Shown here: piece after piece, positions 1-7,066 of the stretch
How the letters are laid out: every line of letters starts with the position of its first letter
How positions within the stretch are numbered: the first letter of the stretch is position 1
Assembly (NCBI RefSeq): GCF_038096175.1
Contig: NZ_CP151099.1
Span: 3,102,501-3,166,500, forward strand
Reading direction: 5' to 3'
DNA length: 64,000 nt
From: Nostoc sp. UHCC 0302
GTDB lineage: Bacteria > Cyanobacteriota > Cyanobacteriia > Cyanobacteriales > Nostocaceae
The notes under the pieces: generated by a model
The model's input: only the letters and a program-made list of their open reading frames with translations
Database searches by the model: none
Told to the model about the DNA's origin: nothing
Position numbers and translations under genes: made by a program

Positions 1-87
1 AATTGATATCGTTTTCGTAACCTTCATTAGAGATGAAATCATAACACTTCCTTATTAAAGCACCACGTGAAACTTGATATGCAAATC

Positions 88-137
88 ATAACGCTTCACG
101 TGAATAGTTGACAACGTATAACGTGAAGCGTTATAAT
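88..137 (+). promoter_or_regulatory. Canonical sigma70-type promoter overlapped by a perfect 14-bp inverted repeat
   Basis: TTGACA at 108-113 and TATAAT at 132-137 are both perfect consensus hexamers, 18 bp apart. ATAACGCTTCACGT (88-101) is repeated in inverted orientation at 121-134, so one arm lies upstream of the -35 box and the other covers the end of the spacer and part of the -10 box. A related half site, CACGTGAA, lies at 64-71. A repressor bound here would block polymerase, so an operator is the simplest reading. The regulator is not identified; the double-HTH protein at 3496-3894 is one candidate. Confidence 0.75.
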
Positions 138-148
138 TGAGAAATAAA

Positions 149-182
149 GAAAGCGCCCCGACGACCAATCTGAAGCGCTTTC
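149..182 (+). promoter_or_regulatory. Leader stem-loop before the first gene
   Basis: GAAAGCGC (149-156) and GCGCTTTC (175-182) are perfectly complementary around an 18-nt loop. The hairpin lies in the expected 5' leader, between the promoter and the ATG at 208. No poly-T follows it, so it is more likely an mRNA-stability or translation element than a terminator. Confidence 0.4.
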
Positions 183-207
183 CGTCCCGTTAAGAACTTT
201 ACTCATC

Positions 208-1377
208 ATGACATACCAAATCTACAGCCAACAACAGCTGCAACTGAAATCCATCGCCCGTCTCAAGCAAATCTACAGCGAAATCGGCTGCACAGTGGAG
301 GTTAGCGACAAACGCTGCAAAGATTCTTGGATTACTGCCATTATTGATTATCAATCCGCTCAGACTCACAAAGTCGCTAATGAACAAGCCCTAGCTCAAG
401 CCGAACTCGACGACTACATCGCAGGACAAGCCCAAGCCGTTGCACCCGAAGCACTCACCCCTGTAGAAATCTCTTTTGACCATCACGAATATTACGCTGG
501 TAATCAACTGATAGCCAGCATCACCCATGACGATGACCACTTAACACAACGCTGGGTAGTCATGGTAAATGGTATAGAGAAATTCCGTGCTAACACTTGG
601 GCAAGATGCCATCGCTTCATAACTTGGCACCTAAACAATTCGCAATTGCCAAGTCGCAATTCGCAATTAAATGCCATACCTAAAAGTAAGAAACCTTACA
701 CCTGTAATGATTCAATTCACAATTGCGAATTGCGAACTGCGAATTGCGAATTGCACCAGCAAGGCACACTCCATACGCCACCAATCCCACAAGTACAAGA
801 ACTGACATTTTTAGAAATCTCGTACTACGACCAAGAAGTACATATTGGTGATTATCATACTGATAGTTATTTGGTAGCCAGTATTAGCTTCGACCACGAT
901 AACTACGAAGATTTATACTGGCGGGTGATGATTAACGGGCAAGAGATTTTCCGAGACGTTACACCCGCGCTTTGCTACGAATACATCAAGCAACAGTATC
1001 AGCAAGGCACGTTACCAGTACAAGAGCAGTTACCAGAAGAAGTTTACACCACAGGTAACGAAATCATGTCCCAGATTTTCACCGAGTGTGAAAAATTCGG
1101 CTTTGAAATTTTGGATGACGGCATATACCACAACGACGTGAAGCTGGGCGAAGTCGGGCAGACTAACGATAGGTGGTGGTTCACACGCGCCACAGACGAA
1201 ACACAGCAGCGCATTCCCTGTGACTCAGCATTGGATGCCGTGTGGTGGCTGTCGATGGTGGAGGACTTAACCGATGCAGAAGTGGCTAACTGTGAGCAAT
1301 TGCTAGACCTCCCCTTTGAGCAGTTAACCGCCCATGACTGGCAACGGTTGCGGGAGTATGAACCTGTAGCAGCGTAA
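208..1377 (+). CDS. Hypothetical protein with SAP-like N-terminus and two repeated domains
   Basis: The 389-residue product has no function I can name. Residues about 10-50 (LKSIARLKQIY..GCTVEV..KRCKDSWI) resemble a SAP-like helix-loop-helix of the kind seen in cyanobacterial plasmid proteins. Two related segments follow, at about 86-140 and 202-275. They share the pattern EIS..-LIASI/LVASI-D-D..-RWVVMVNG/YWRVMING-E-FR. The C-terminal 100 residues contain a Trp-rich segment (DRWWFTRATD). The linker between the two repeats (about 143-190) is translated from heptameric repeat DNA, read in frame as NNSQLPSRNSQLN and HNCELRTANCEL. It is the first gene behind the strong promoter at 108-137. Confidence 0.75.
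   Translation: MTYQIYSQQQLQLKSIARLKQIYSEIGCTVEVSDKRCKDSWITAIIDYQSAQTHKVANEQALAQAELDDYIAGQAQAVAPEALTPVEISFDHHEYYAGNQLIASITHDDDHLTQRWVVMVNGIEKFRANTWARCHRFITWHLNNSQLPSRNSQLNAIPKSKKPYTCNDSIHNCELRTANCELHQQGTLHTPPIPQVQELTFLEISYYDQEVHIGDYHTDSYLVASISFDHDNYEDLYWRVMINGQEIFRDVTPALCYEYIKQQYQQGTLPVQEQLPEEVYTTGNEIMSQIFTECEKFGFEILDDGIYHNDVKLGEVGQTNDRWWFTRATDETQQRIPCDSALDAVWWLSMVEDLTDAEVANCEQLLDLPFEQLTAHDWQRLREYEPVAA
636..755. repeat. Inverted pair of heptameric (STRR-like) repeat arrays inside a coding sequence
   Basis: Positions 636-670 read as five 7-bp units (CAATTCG, CAATTGC, CAAGTCG, CAATTCG, CAATTAA). Positions 721-755 carry the complementary orientation (AATTGCG twice, AACTGCG, AATTGCG, AATTGCA). 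The two arms can fold into a long hairpin around a loop of about 50 nt. This type of short tandemly repeated sequence is known from heterocystous cyanobacteria; here it lies inside an open frame without breaking it. Confidence 0.8.
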
Positions 1378-1380
1378 TTG

Positions 1381-1469
1381 CAATTCGCAACTCGCAATGG
1401 GCTGCGCCCCGCTACGCTAACGCAATTCGCAGTTTAATTGCGACTTGCGAATTGGAAATTGCGAATTGG
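1381..1469. repeat. Second heptameric repeat array, split by a GC-rich palindromic element
   Basis: CAATTCG/CAACTCG units at 1381-1398 and CAATTCG at 1423 are followed by reverse-orientation units (AATTGCG, ACTTGCG, AATTGGA, AATTGCG, AATTGG) at 1436-1469. Between them, 1399-1422 carries a GC-rich element that begins with the palindrome GGGCTGCGCCC and ends in CGCTACGCTAACG. It appears to have inserted into a heptamer unit. The array fills the gap between the first two genes. Confidence 0.75.
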
Positions 1470-1515
1470 TATTGCTCCTTTGCCTAATTCGTCCCTTCAT
1501 TCACCAACCACAATA

Positions 1516-1842
1516 ATGCAACCCACAATATCCATTCCCCGACACTGGGGCTACCCTCGCTTTGCTTTGGAACAGCGTACAGAACAAGGCACGATTCTAG
1601 GACTTTATTACTATCCATCTGGTACAGAACTGGCTGAACAATTTGGTGATGGTTGGCGTTATGCCATGATGCCTAACAAAAATCCTGACGAGATATCGTA
1701 CTTACAAGAGAATCAAATTCAACAGCTATCTCCACAAGAATTATTCATACAAATCACAGCAGAGATTGACTTCTACCATCGTCAGATATCCATTCTGCAA
1801 CAACAGTTATCAATATTAACTGGAGGTTTTACCAATGGCTAA
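1516..1842 (+). CDS. Small conserved-type hypothetical protein (108 aa)
   Basis: I take the ATG at 1516 (MQPTISIPRHWGYPRFALEQ) because the frame upstream of it is made only of heptameric repeat DNA. The protein has an aromatic N-terminal part with GLYYYPSGTELAEQFGDGWRYAM and a Gln-rich helical C-terminus (IDFYHRQISILQQQLSIL). No catalytic motif is visible. Its last 8 bases overlap the next gene (ATGGCTAA), so the two are translationally linked. Function unknown. Confidence 0.65.
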   Translation: MQPTISIPRHWGYPRFALEQRTEQGTILGLYYYPSGTELAEQFGDGWRYAMMPNKNPDEISYLQENQIQQLSPQELFIQITAEIDFYHRQISILQQQLSILTGGFTNG

Positions 1843-2032
1843 AACTGTTGATAACTACGTTGAGCGAACTTCAGCCAGACTATTGCGTTCTCTGCAAAAA
1901 AGTGGGGGTAAAGCACCTCTGCACCGTGTTCAATTCACTAATTCAATTATTCAGTATCTTCTGGATAAAAAACTGGTGCAAGTACAGAACACAGGACACG
2001 GTTTTTTATTGCAGATTCCTGAAGAGTTTTGA
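1835..2032 (+). CDS. Small basic protein, possibly winged-helix-like (65 aa)
   Basis: The start is supported by a GGAGG-type ribosome site (ACTGGAGG) 8 nt upstream of the ATG. The product is basic and has the order RLLRSLQKSGGKAPLHRV..SIIQYLLDKKLVQVQNTGHGFLLQI. That is two helices followed by a strand-turn-strand pattern like a small winged helix; this is inference from pattern only. It overlaps the upstream gene by 8 bp. Confidence 0.6.
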   Translation: MAKTVDNYVERTSARLLRSLQKSGGKAPLHRVQFTNSIIQYLLDKKLVQVQNTGHGFLLQIPEEF

Positions 2033-2062
2033 GTAGAACACAAGATTTAGGAGCAATTGAAA

Positions 2063-2251
2063 ATGCCTCATCCTCCTCTACATATATTAGTCGATGCTGC
2101 AAAGTTTATTCTGAACGAGATTGCAGTACACCCTGATTTCCAAGCTCTCGACTATCATCCTGATCTAACTATAGGGGATGCTCAAACAGCACTGTCTTAT
2201 CTCAAGCACGAGCTAGAAGAGAATTGCAGATATAACAATATCTCGGATTAG
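2063..2251 (+). CDS. Small hypothetical protein (62 aa)
   Basis: The ATG at 2063 lies 9 nt after AGGAG (2049-2053), a better distance than the in-frame TTG at 2057. The product is acidic and mostly helical (LVDAAKFILNEIAVHPDFQALDYHPDLTIGDAQTALSYLKHELEEN). I recognise no domain. It is probably co-transcribed with the two genes upstream. Confidence 0.55.
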   Translation: MPHPPLHILVDAAKFILNEIAVHPDFQALDYHPDLTIGDAQTALSYLKHELEENCRYNNISD

Positions 2252-2258
2252 AACAAAA

Positions 2259-2294
2259 GCGATCGCTCAAATCATTACTTGTTTGAGTGATTGC
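2259..2294 (+). terminator. Hairpin after the small-gene run
   Basis: GCGATCGCTCAAA (2259-2271) pairs with TTTGAGTGATTGC (2282-2294) over 13 bp when two G-U pairs are allowed, around a 10-nt loop. The left arm contains a HIP1 octamer. No T-run follows, so termination may be weak. Confidence 0.45.
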
Positions 2295-2347
2295 TACATA
2301 TAGAAAGTTAATACTTCCTTCTCAACCAACTAAACACTTCAGAAAAT

Positions 2348-3178
2348 ATGAACACTGAAATTCAACTAGGTCTTTGCAATCCACCTGAACCAGTTTACTT
2401 GTATGTCAATCAGGGAGAAGTAAATGGGGAATCTTACGTTTGGTACAAGTTTGATATTAATCAAGATAAGAAAATACCAGTGACTCAACGTGCATTGGCT
2501 GGGTATTTGTCAGAGTTGCGATTGATAACTAAAGAATTCCAAGGCAAGGATAATATCAAACTTGAGATTGTTGTCAGCGCCGATGAACTTTATGTTATCA
2601 GAACTTCGGTAGAGACCAACTTTGCCAAAAGCTTTCTTCTGGCTGCATCATGTATTCAAAATTTTGATAAACCACTAATTATTGCTGCTACTGCTGGAGA
2701 AAAGAATACAGTTTTCTGCAATCTTTATGATGCAGCAACTAAAACCAGGATCAAGAGAGAGTGGAGCAAAGATATCGATTGGGCAAACATCATTCATGAT
2801 ATCCAATTTATTTTAGGTGGCACATCCTCAACTATTCCACCAACGCCGAAACTTAGTGTAGTTCCTCAACCAATCCACCCACAGGATTTACGAGTAAAAA
2901 ACATTCGCACTTTACTTGATTATCCGTTGGATTTGGTCAAAGAGTGGTTACGATTTCAAGACGTTGAGCTTCCTAGCTCATTACCTGAAGAAAAGATTGA
3001 TGAGCTAATAAAAATGATGTGCTTAGCTTGGGCATCGGACAAGTGTGAGCATCCTAATTATGCGGAATCTTCTTATCAAAAGCAGGTGATTGATGCTGTG
3101 GCTAATAGTGCTGATGAGTTAACAGCAGTCAAAACATGGATGCAACACTTGCAAACAGTAAAAGCTGGTGTGATGTAA
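2348..3178 (+). CDS. Hypothetical protein, possible phage-type ssDNA-binding/replication accessory protein
   Basis: The 276-residue product starts at ATG 2348. The first 160 residues alternate predicted strands (YVWYKFDI, IKLEIVVSADELYVIRTS, PLIIAATAGEKNTVFCNLYD). The order 'LAGYLSELRLITKEFQGKDNIKLEIV' is reminiscent of phage-like single-strand DNA-binding proteins with an OB fold; this is a weak pattern match, not an identification. A Pro-rich linker at about 160-180 leads to a helical C-terminal domain. A 12-bp hairpin follows the stop codon. Confidence 0.65.
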   Translation: MNTEIQLGLCNPPEPVYLYVNQGEVNGESYVWYKFDINQDKKIPVTQRALAGYLSELRLITKEFQGKDNIKLEIVVSADELYVIRTSVETNFAKSFLLAASCIQNFDKPLIIAATAGEKNTVFCNLYDAATKTRIKREWSKDIDWANIIHDIQFILGGTSSTIPPTPKLSVVPQPIHPQDLRVKNIRTLLDYPLDLVKEWLRFQDVELPSSLPEEKIDELIKMMCLAWASDKCEHPNYAESSYQKQVIDAVANSADELTAVKTWMQHLQTVKAGVM

Positions 3179-3191
3179 GACATTTTATCAA

Positions 3192-3230
3192 TGCAGAAGT
3201 CAGCAATAACTATAATCACTGACTTCTGCA
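3192..3230 (+). terminator. Perfect 12-bp hairpin
   Basis: TGCAGAAGTCAG (3192-3203) and CTGACTTCTGCA (3219-3230) are exact complements around a 15-nt loop, starting 13 nt after the stop of the preceding gene. No clear T-run follows. A terminator or 3'-end stabiliser is likely. Confidence 0.5.
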
Positions 3231-3261
3231 AATATCCATTAACCACGTAGGAATTATTTAG

Positions 3262-3477
3262 ATGAAAGTCGTCGTTACAGTTGTTGAAAAGATTAGTAGT
3301 GAAGCACACATTGATATTCCTGATGGGCTTGATGAACCTGCTATCAAAGAATACATCACCGACTTATACAACAGTGGGGAAATGCTGACTGATTTGAATA
3401 TATCCCAAGTCAATTTTGAATCAATCAGCGCTCAAGTTTTGAAGCCACAGCTTTCTACAAATTCATTATCTCTATAA
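3262..3477 (+). CDS. Small acidic hypothetical protein (71 aa)
   Basis: Starts at ATG 3262 with only a weak AGGAA ribosome site 10 nt upstream. The sequence begins MKVVVTVVEKISSEAHIDIPDGLDEPAIKEYITDLYNSGEML, a strand followed by a helix. No domain recognised. It lies 18 bp upstream of the HTH gene and may be co-transcribed with it. Confidence 0.55.
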   Translation: MKVVVTVVEKISSEAHIDIPDGLDEPAIKEYITDLYNSGEMLTDLNISQVNFESISAQVLKPQLSTNSLSL

Positions 3478-3495
3478 AGTTTTAGAGGTTTACAG

Positions 3496-3894
3496 ATGAA
3501 TAACCAATGGACAGATAAAGAACTTGAAACTTTAGAAGAAATGGCGTGTCTCTACAGTGTAAAACAAATCGCATATCGGCTCAAAAGGAGAGGATACAAA
3601 CGCTCAACATCAGCTATTCAAAATAAATTGCGTTCCTTGGGATACTCTGCACGTCCAGTGCTTGATAACTACAATTGCTGTGAAATAGCCAGAGTTCTAC
3701 AACTTAATTCCGCTACTGTTTGGAGTTGGGTCAACAAGGGCTGGATTCGTACAACTCGACGCTCTGGTAGATATTATCAAATCAAAAGTAAAGACTTGAA
3801 GCGATTTCTTCAAAACCCACCCCAACGAATCAAGAATCGCATTGCTGCCATCGATAAAGATGCTATCGAGTATTTGGTAGGGGAATTAGCATGA
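3496..3894 (+). CDS. Double helix-turn-helix DNA-binding protein
   Basis: The 132-residue protein has two DNA-binding-like parts. Residues 1-50 (WTDKELETLEEMACLYSVKQIAYRL..STSAIQNKLRSLG) resemble a Myb/SANT or GcrA-type HTH. Residues about 55-105 (YNCCEIARVLQLNSATVWSWVNKGWIRTTRRSGRYYQIKSKDLKRFL) resemble a MerR/excisionase-type winged helix. It overlaps the next gene by 4 bp (ATGA), indicating coupled translation. It is the most obvious candidate regulator in this block, possibly acting on the operator at 88-134; that link is inference. Confidence 0.75.
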   Translation: MNNQWTDKELETLEEMACLYSVKQIAYRLKRRGYKRSTSAIQNKLRSLGYSARPVLDNYNCCEIARVLQLNSATVWSWVNKGWIRTTRRSGRYYQIKSKDLKRFLQNPPQRIKNRIAAIDKDAIEYLVGELA

Positions 3895-4349
3895 TTGACC
3901 ACATTAACACGGCTTTTCTTTGCTGGTACATCTCACCACCTTGGGGTTATTACATTCCACCAGTTGAAGTCAATTTACTGGAACGAGTCTACATCGGAAC
4001 TACAAGGACATTCGGCTACTGCTGTGGGGTGAAGTGGAAACACGACAGATGGATTTATGCGATTGTTTGCAACGACGACATCATCTACACCACAGAACAC
4101 GAAATCATCGGCACTGGGGAGATGCAACTGGCTGCACTTGAAAAACCCGCTTTCGTTCTCGGCGATCGCGTAATACTCCGTTCTGATGATCAGCGGACAA
4201 AGCAGCGGCTAATTCTGGGGATTCAACTGCTTAACAGGTCTTGGTTTTATTACGTCGAGTGGATGCCCCCTGCGCTGGAAGAAGTCAACACTCTCGATGA
4301 TCGATTGGCTCTTGTTCAAGAGAAGGATTTGGCACGGATGCTTTTTTAG
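3891..4349 (+). CDS. DUF1392-type cyanobacterial protein
   Basis: The 152-residue product contains the stretches LCWYISPPWGYYIPPVEVNLLERVYIGTTRTFGYCCGVKWKHDRWIYAI and YYVEWMPPALEE. I associate these with DUF1392, a family described from Anabaena/Nostoc and of unknown function. Its ATG overlaps the stop of the HTH gene (ATGA). DUF1392 genes are typical of plasmids and accessory islands in this group, which supports a plasmid origin for the region. Confidence 0.75.
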   Translation: MIDHINTAFLCWYISPPWGYYIPPVEVNLLERVYIGTTRTFGYCCGVKWKHDRWIYAIVCNDDIIYTTEHEIIGTGEMQLAALEKPAFVLGDRVILRSDDQRTKQRLILGIQLLNRSWFYYVEWMPPALEEVNTLDDRLALVQEKDLARMLF

Positions 4350-4384
4350 CGCGATCGCCGTTTTGAAATTATTAGGACTGCTAC

Positions 4385-4624
4385 ATGAATTACTCATTCA
4401 ACCAAAGCGTTTCAATTACTACCCCGGCTTTACCTCCTGTTGAAGAACGACTGCATACTTTGGTGGAGGCAATGAAGACCTTAGCTGAACTTACAGGAGG
4501 CAAACTCAACCGTGAACTCGAACAGCATTTTCTCTCCTGTGCCGCCAATCTCTTAGCTGAACATAATCGGCAACACGCAAGCCAATTTGTCGGTAAAAAG
4601 CCACGGCTAATGGTCAAAAAGTAA
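4385..4624 (+). CDS. Small hypothetical protein (79 aa)
   Basis: Starts at ATG 4385, 35 bp after the DUF1392 gene, with no strong ribosome site. The central part is one long amphipathic helix (VEERLHTLVEAMKTLAELTGGKLNRELEQHFLSCAANLLAEHNRQH), followed by a basic tail (KKPRLMVKK). No domain recognised. Confidence 0.5.
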   Translation: MNYSFNQSVSITTPALPPVEERLHTLVEAMKTLAELTGGKLNRELEQHFLSCAANLLAEHNRQHASQFVGKKPRLMVKK

Positions 4625-4642
4625 AACGACCGCATACACAAG

Positions 4643-4668
4643 GGAGAGATTTCGCACTATATCTCTCC
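4643..4668 (+). terminator. Hairpin upstream of the KilA-C-like gene
   Basis: GGAGAGAT (4643-4650) and ATCTCTCC (4661-4668) pair perfectly around a 10-nt loop. The hairpin lies after one gene and would cover the ribosome site of an upstream TTG at 4674. This argues for the ATG at 4719 as the true start of the next gene. It could terminate the upstream transcript or regulate the downstream one. Confidence 0.45.
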
Positions 4669-4718
4669 TTCCCTTGAACAATTACTCCCCAGTCTCTCCA
4701 ATCACACAAGTAGAAATT

Positions 4719-5477
4719 ATGTCTCAAATCGAAATTGCACAAATCATAGAACAAATCAAGTCAGAAATTGAAGTTGATGAATTCGGTCAAGCTAAAGCCA
4801 GTGTTCGAGCAACTGCAAGACTGGCTGGAGTTGACCACACTGCAATCATTAATCATCTCCAAGGTGGTGAACTAAAACCGACTAAATTAGCCCAAACCAT
4901 TATCTCACAAGGATTTGAGGCTGGTGAACTAACTATGTGGAGAAACCTTGGCATCCCTGACGTGGCGATCGCAATTATCCTAGAATATTACGCCTACGAT
5001 GCTGGTAGATATTCCACCAAACAAGCCCGATTGATATGCCGTTCATTTAACACCATCGGTATTCGAGCATGGATTCAAGACAAATTGGGTTGGATCAAAC
5101 CCGCCGCACCTACCGAACCGGCAATGACCCAAATACAATTACTCGCTGCGATCGCACAACAGATGGCATTGCAAGAACAGCGTTTGCTGGAACAAGAGCA
5201 GCAGCAGACGGAAATCTTGGTGAGAATTGCTGCGGTTGAAGTTGAACAAGACCGTTTCAACAGTCCATGTGGTCACAAGTACAGCATTGTTGGTTTCGCC
5301 AAACTTCAGGGATTAGAAATATCTCTAGCAGAAGCGGGTGGCAAAGGTAAAAAAGCCAGCGCATTGTGCCGCAAGAAAGGAATAAAGGTAGAACACATTC
5401 GTGACCCACGCTTTGGACAAGTCGGTTTGTATCCAGAAAGTATTCTGGTCGAAGTTTTCAAAGCCGAACAAAAATAA
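4719..5477 (+). CDS. Helical coiled-coil protein with antirepressor-like C-terminus
   Basis: From ATG 4719 the product is 252 residues. The N-terminal part has an HTH-like segment (ASVRATARLAGVDHTAIINHLQGG). The centre is a Gln/Glu-rich coiled coil (MALQEQRLLEQEQQQTEILVRI). The C-terminus (KYSIVGFAKLQGLEISLAEAGGKGKKASALCRKKGIKVEHIRDPRFGQVGLYPESIL) has the layout of phage antirepressor KilA-C/ANT domains: HTH, then a G.V..Y element. That assignment is a pattern inference. An upstream TTG in frame at 4674 is less likely as a start because a hairpin covers it. Confidence 0.6.
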   Translation: MSQIEIAQIIEQIKSEIEVDEFGQAKASVRATARLAGVDHTAIINHLQGGELKPTKLAQTIISQGFEAGELTMWRNLGIPDVAIAIILEYYAYDAGRYSTKQARLICRSFNTIGIRAWIQDKLGWIKPAAPTEPAMTQIQLLAAIAQQMALQEQRLLEQEQQQTEILVRIAAVEVEQDRFNSPCGHKYSIVGFAKLQGLEISLAEAGGKGKKASALCRKKGIKVEHIRDPRFGQVGLYPESILVEVFKAEQK

Positions 5478-5622
5478 AAGCGAACGCTCGATACAGAACA
5501 GTGGCTTACCAAGCAGCTCCTAAAGAGCGTTGCAATTTTATGTCATAAGTCGTTCTTACCAGTCTAACAGTAGAAGGTTAAAAACCATACATCGCCAAAA
5601 GCATGAATTTGAGGAAACTACC

Positions 5623-6219
5623 ATGCAACAACTTGATTTATTTCCACAATCAGCCCCAGTATTACCCGTCACCTACTATCCCGATTTCCTAGAAAGGCAG
5701 CAAGCCTCGGAACTTTACCAACACTGTTTGAAACTGGAGTGGCAGCAGAATTACATCAGGATGGTCGGTAAAACTATGCCCGTCCCACGCCTCGAATGTA
5801 TTTACGGCGATAAGGGCTGCAACTATCTTTACTCCAACAGTGTGTTTTTACGACCACTCCCTTGGACAGAAAAACTGCAAGAGTTACGGGACTCTATCAC
5901 TGCCCTTACAGGCTACAACTTCCGCATTGTTATCGGCAACCAATACCGTTTGGGGGCGGATTCCATAGGGTGGCACGCTGACAATGAAGCATCAATGGGA
6001 TTGGAGCCGGCAATCGCATCAATCAGCCTGGGGTCGTGTCGCAAATTCCAAATCAAACCAATCGGAGGCAGAGCAACGGACTTCTGGTTAGAACACGGGA
6101 GTCTACTTGTGATGCATCCAGGCTGTCAGTCTACGCATCTGCATCAGGTTCCCAAGACGAACAAAGTAGTCGGCACTCGGATTAATCTTACCTTCCGTCC
6201 GCACATCGGGAGTAAATAA
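5623..6219 (+). CDS. AlkB-like 2-oxoglutarate/Fe(II) dioxygenase
   Basis: The ATG at 5623 follows GAGGA (5611-5615) at 7 nt and gives 198 residues, the usual size of AlkB-family proteins. Iron ligands fit H118-A-D120 (IGWHADNE) and a distal His near 172-174 (QSTHLHQVPK). The 2-oxoglutarate-binding arginines fit RINLTFR near the C-terminus. The family removes alkyl groups from nucleic-acid bases by oxidation. A role in protecting the element's DNA, or a non-repair demethylase role, cannot be separated from sequence. It has its own ribosome site and no close upstream partner. Confidence 0.85.
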   Translation: MQQLDLFPQSAPVLPVTYYPDFLERQQASELYQHCLKLEWQQNYIRMVGKTMPVPRLECIYGDKGCNYLYSNSVFLRPLPWTEKLQELRDSITALTGYNFRIVIGNQYRLGADSIGWHADNEASMGLEPAIASISLGSCRKFQIKPIGGRATDFWLEHGSLLVMHPGCQSTHLHQVPKTNKVVGTRINLTFRPHIGSK

Positions 6220-6396
6220 TTGTGATTCTCCCAATCATGTATAATGACCTCACTTAGTTCATTTGTACTACTAAGAATCAGTCAGGATTTAGAACAAGAA
6301 AGTTCTTACACATGAAACGTTAGCCCTCCTGAGATTTGGTATAGCGTTTCACCATTGCATCATCCACCAATCGTATTCATTGAAAAGGAGTCAGAT

Positions 6397-6915
6397 ATGG
6401 GAGAAGCTAAACGCCGTCGTCAGTTAGATGCAAACTTCGGCAAACTTCAAATGCCTGATTGTCTTAAAGGAATGACAAGAGAGTTTCTCAACAAACAAAC
6501 TGACTTAGAGATTATGCCTGTTTACGATTCTAAAAATTCTGGTCGTGAACTTACAAAGCGTCATCTAATTTTACCCACACCATCAGAGCAAAATGATGCT
6601 CGTCAAGAGTTGCTCAAACATCAACAGCAAATCATGCATCCGATGACTTCTTTAATACAAGAACATGGTAAAGGATGGATTGTTCACAGACACAACTGTC
6701 GAGAAAACTGTACCGACTGGGGATATATTCCTGCTACCACTTTGTCTTTAAAACAACTGCAAAGTGGGGTTTTCTCTGATGATTTAGGCTTGGTGGTCAG
6801 TGGTGTGATTAAGTATGCCCTCGAATCGTGGAGTTTTGAGCCATCAAATCAATTGATTCCAGTTATTGCAATCAGCAATAGTAACAACGACTCGTCCTGG
6901 TTGTATTGCATTTAG
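6397..6915 (+). CDS. Hypothetical protein with MGEAKRRRQLD N-terminal tag
   Basis: The ATG at 6397 follows AAAGGAG at 7 nt and gives 172 residues. The first 16 residues (MGEAKRRRQLDANFGK) are nearly the same as the start of the Rep protein at 7067 ([16 protein letters not shown]). The rest is unrelated to Rep. It includes HGKGWIVHRHNCRENCTDWGYIPATTLSL, with one His pair and two Cys that might bind metal. Function unknown. A strong hairpin terminator follows. Confidence 0.65.
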   Translation: MGEAKRRRQLDANFGKLQMPDCLKGMTREFLNKQTDLEIMPVYDSKNSGRELTKRHLILPTPSEQNDARQELLKHQQQIMHPMTSLIQEHGKGWIVHRHNCRENCTDWGYIPATTLSLKQLQSGVFSDDLGLVVSGVIKYALESWSFEPSNQLIPVIAISNSNNDSSWLYCI

Positions 6916-6928
6916 GTCAGAACAAGCA

Positions 6929-6990
6929 GCAGAGGTTTGGATATGTATGGAGTTTTTTACTCTTCCAAACCTCTGCAACTCCGTGTTTTT
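6929..6990 (+). terminator. Hairpin terminator between the two MGExKRR genes
   Basis: GCAGAGGTTTGGA (6929-6941) and TCCAAACCTCTGC (6964-6976) form a perfect 13-bp stem. A T-rich stretch (GTGTTTTTTCT) follows within about 10 nt. This separates the Rep gene from upstream transcription, so Rep likely has its own promoter in 6980-7060. Confidence 0.6.
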
Positions 6991-7066
6991 TCTAACTAAA
7001 CCTTTTTATACTCCTGCCCCAGGCTAATCCGCTCCATTTTCACTCGCTTTAAAGGAGTCAAAAATC

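Noticed and set aside
636-755. CRISPR array
   Set aside because: Units are 7 bp, contiguous and in both orientations; there are no spacers and no cas genes.
5530-5622. Extended N-terminus of the AlkB-like protein
   Set aside because: The ATG at 5623 has a good ribosome site and gives the usual family length; the upstream residues are not family-like.
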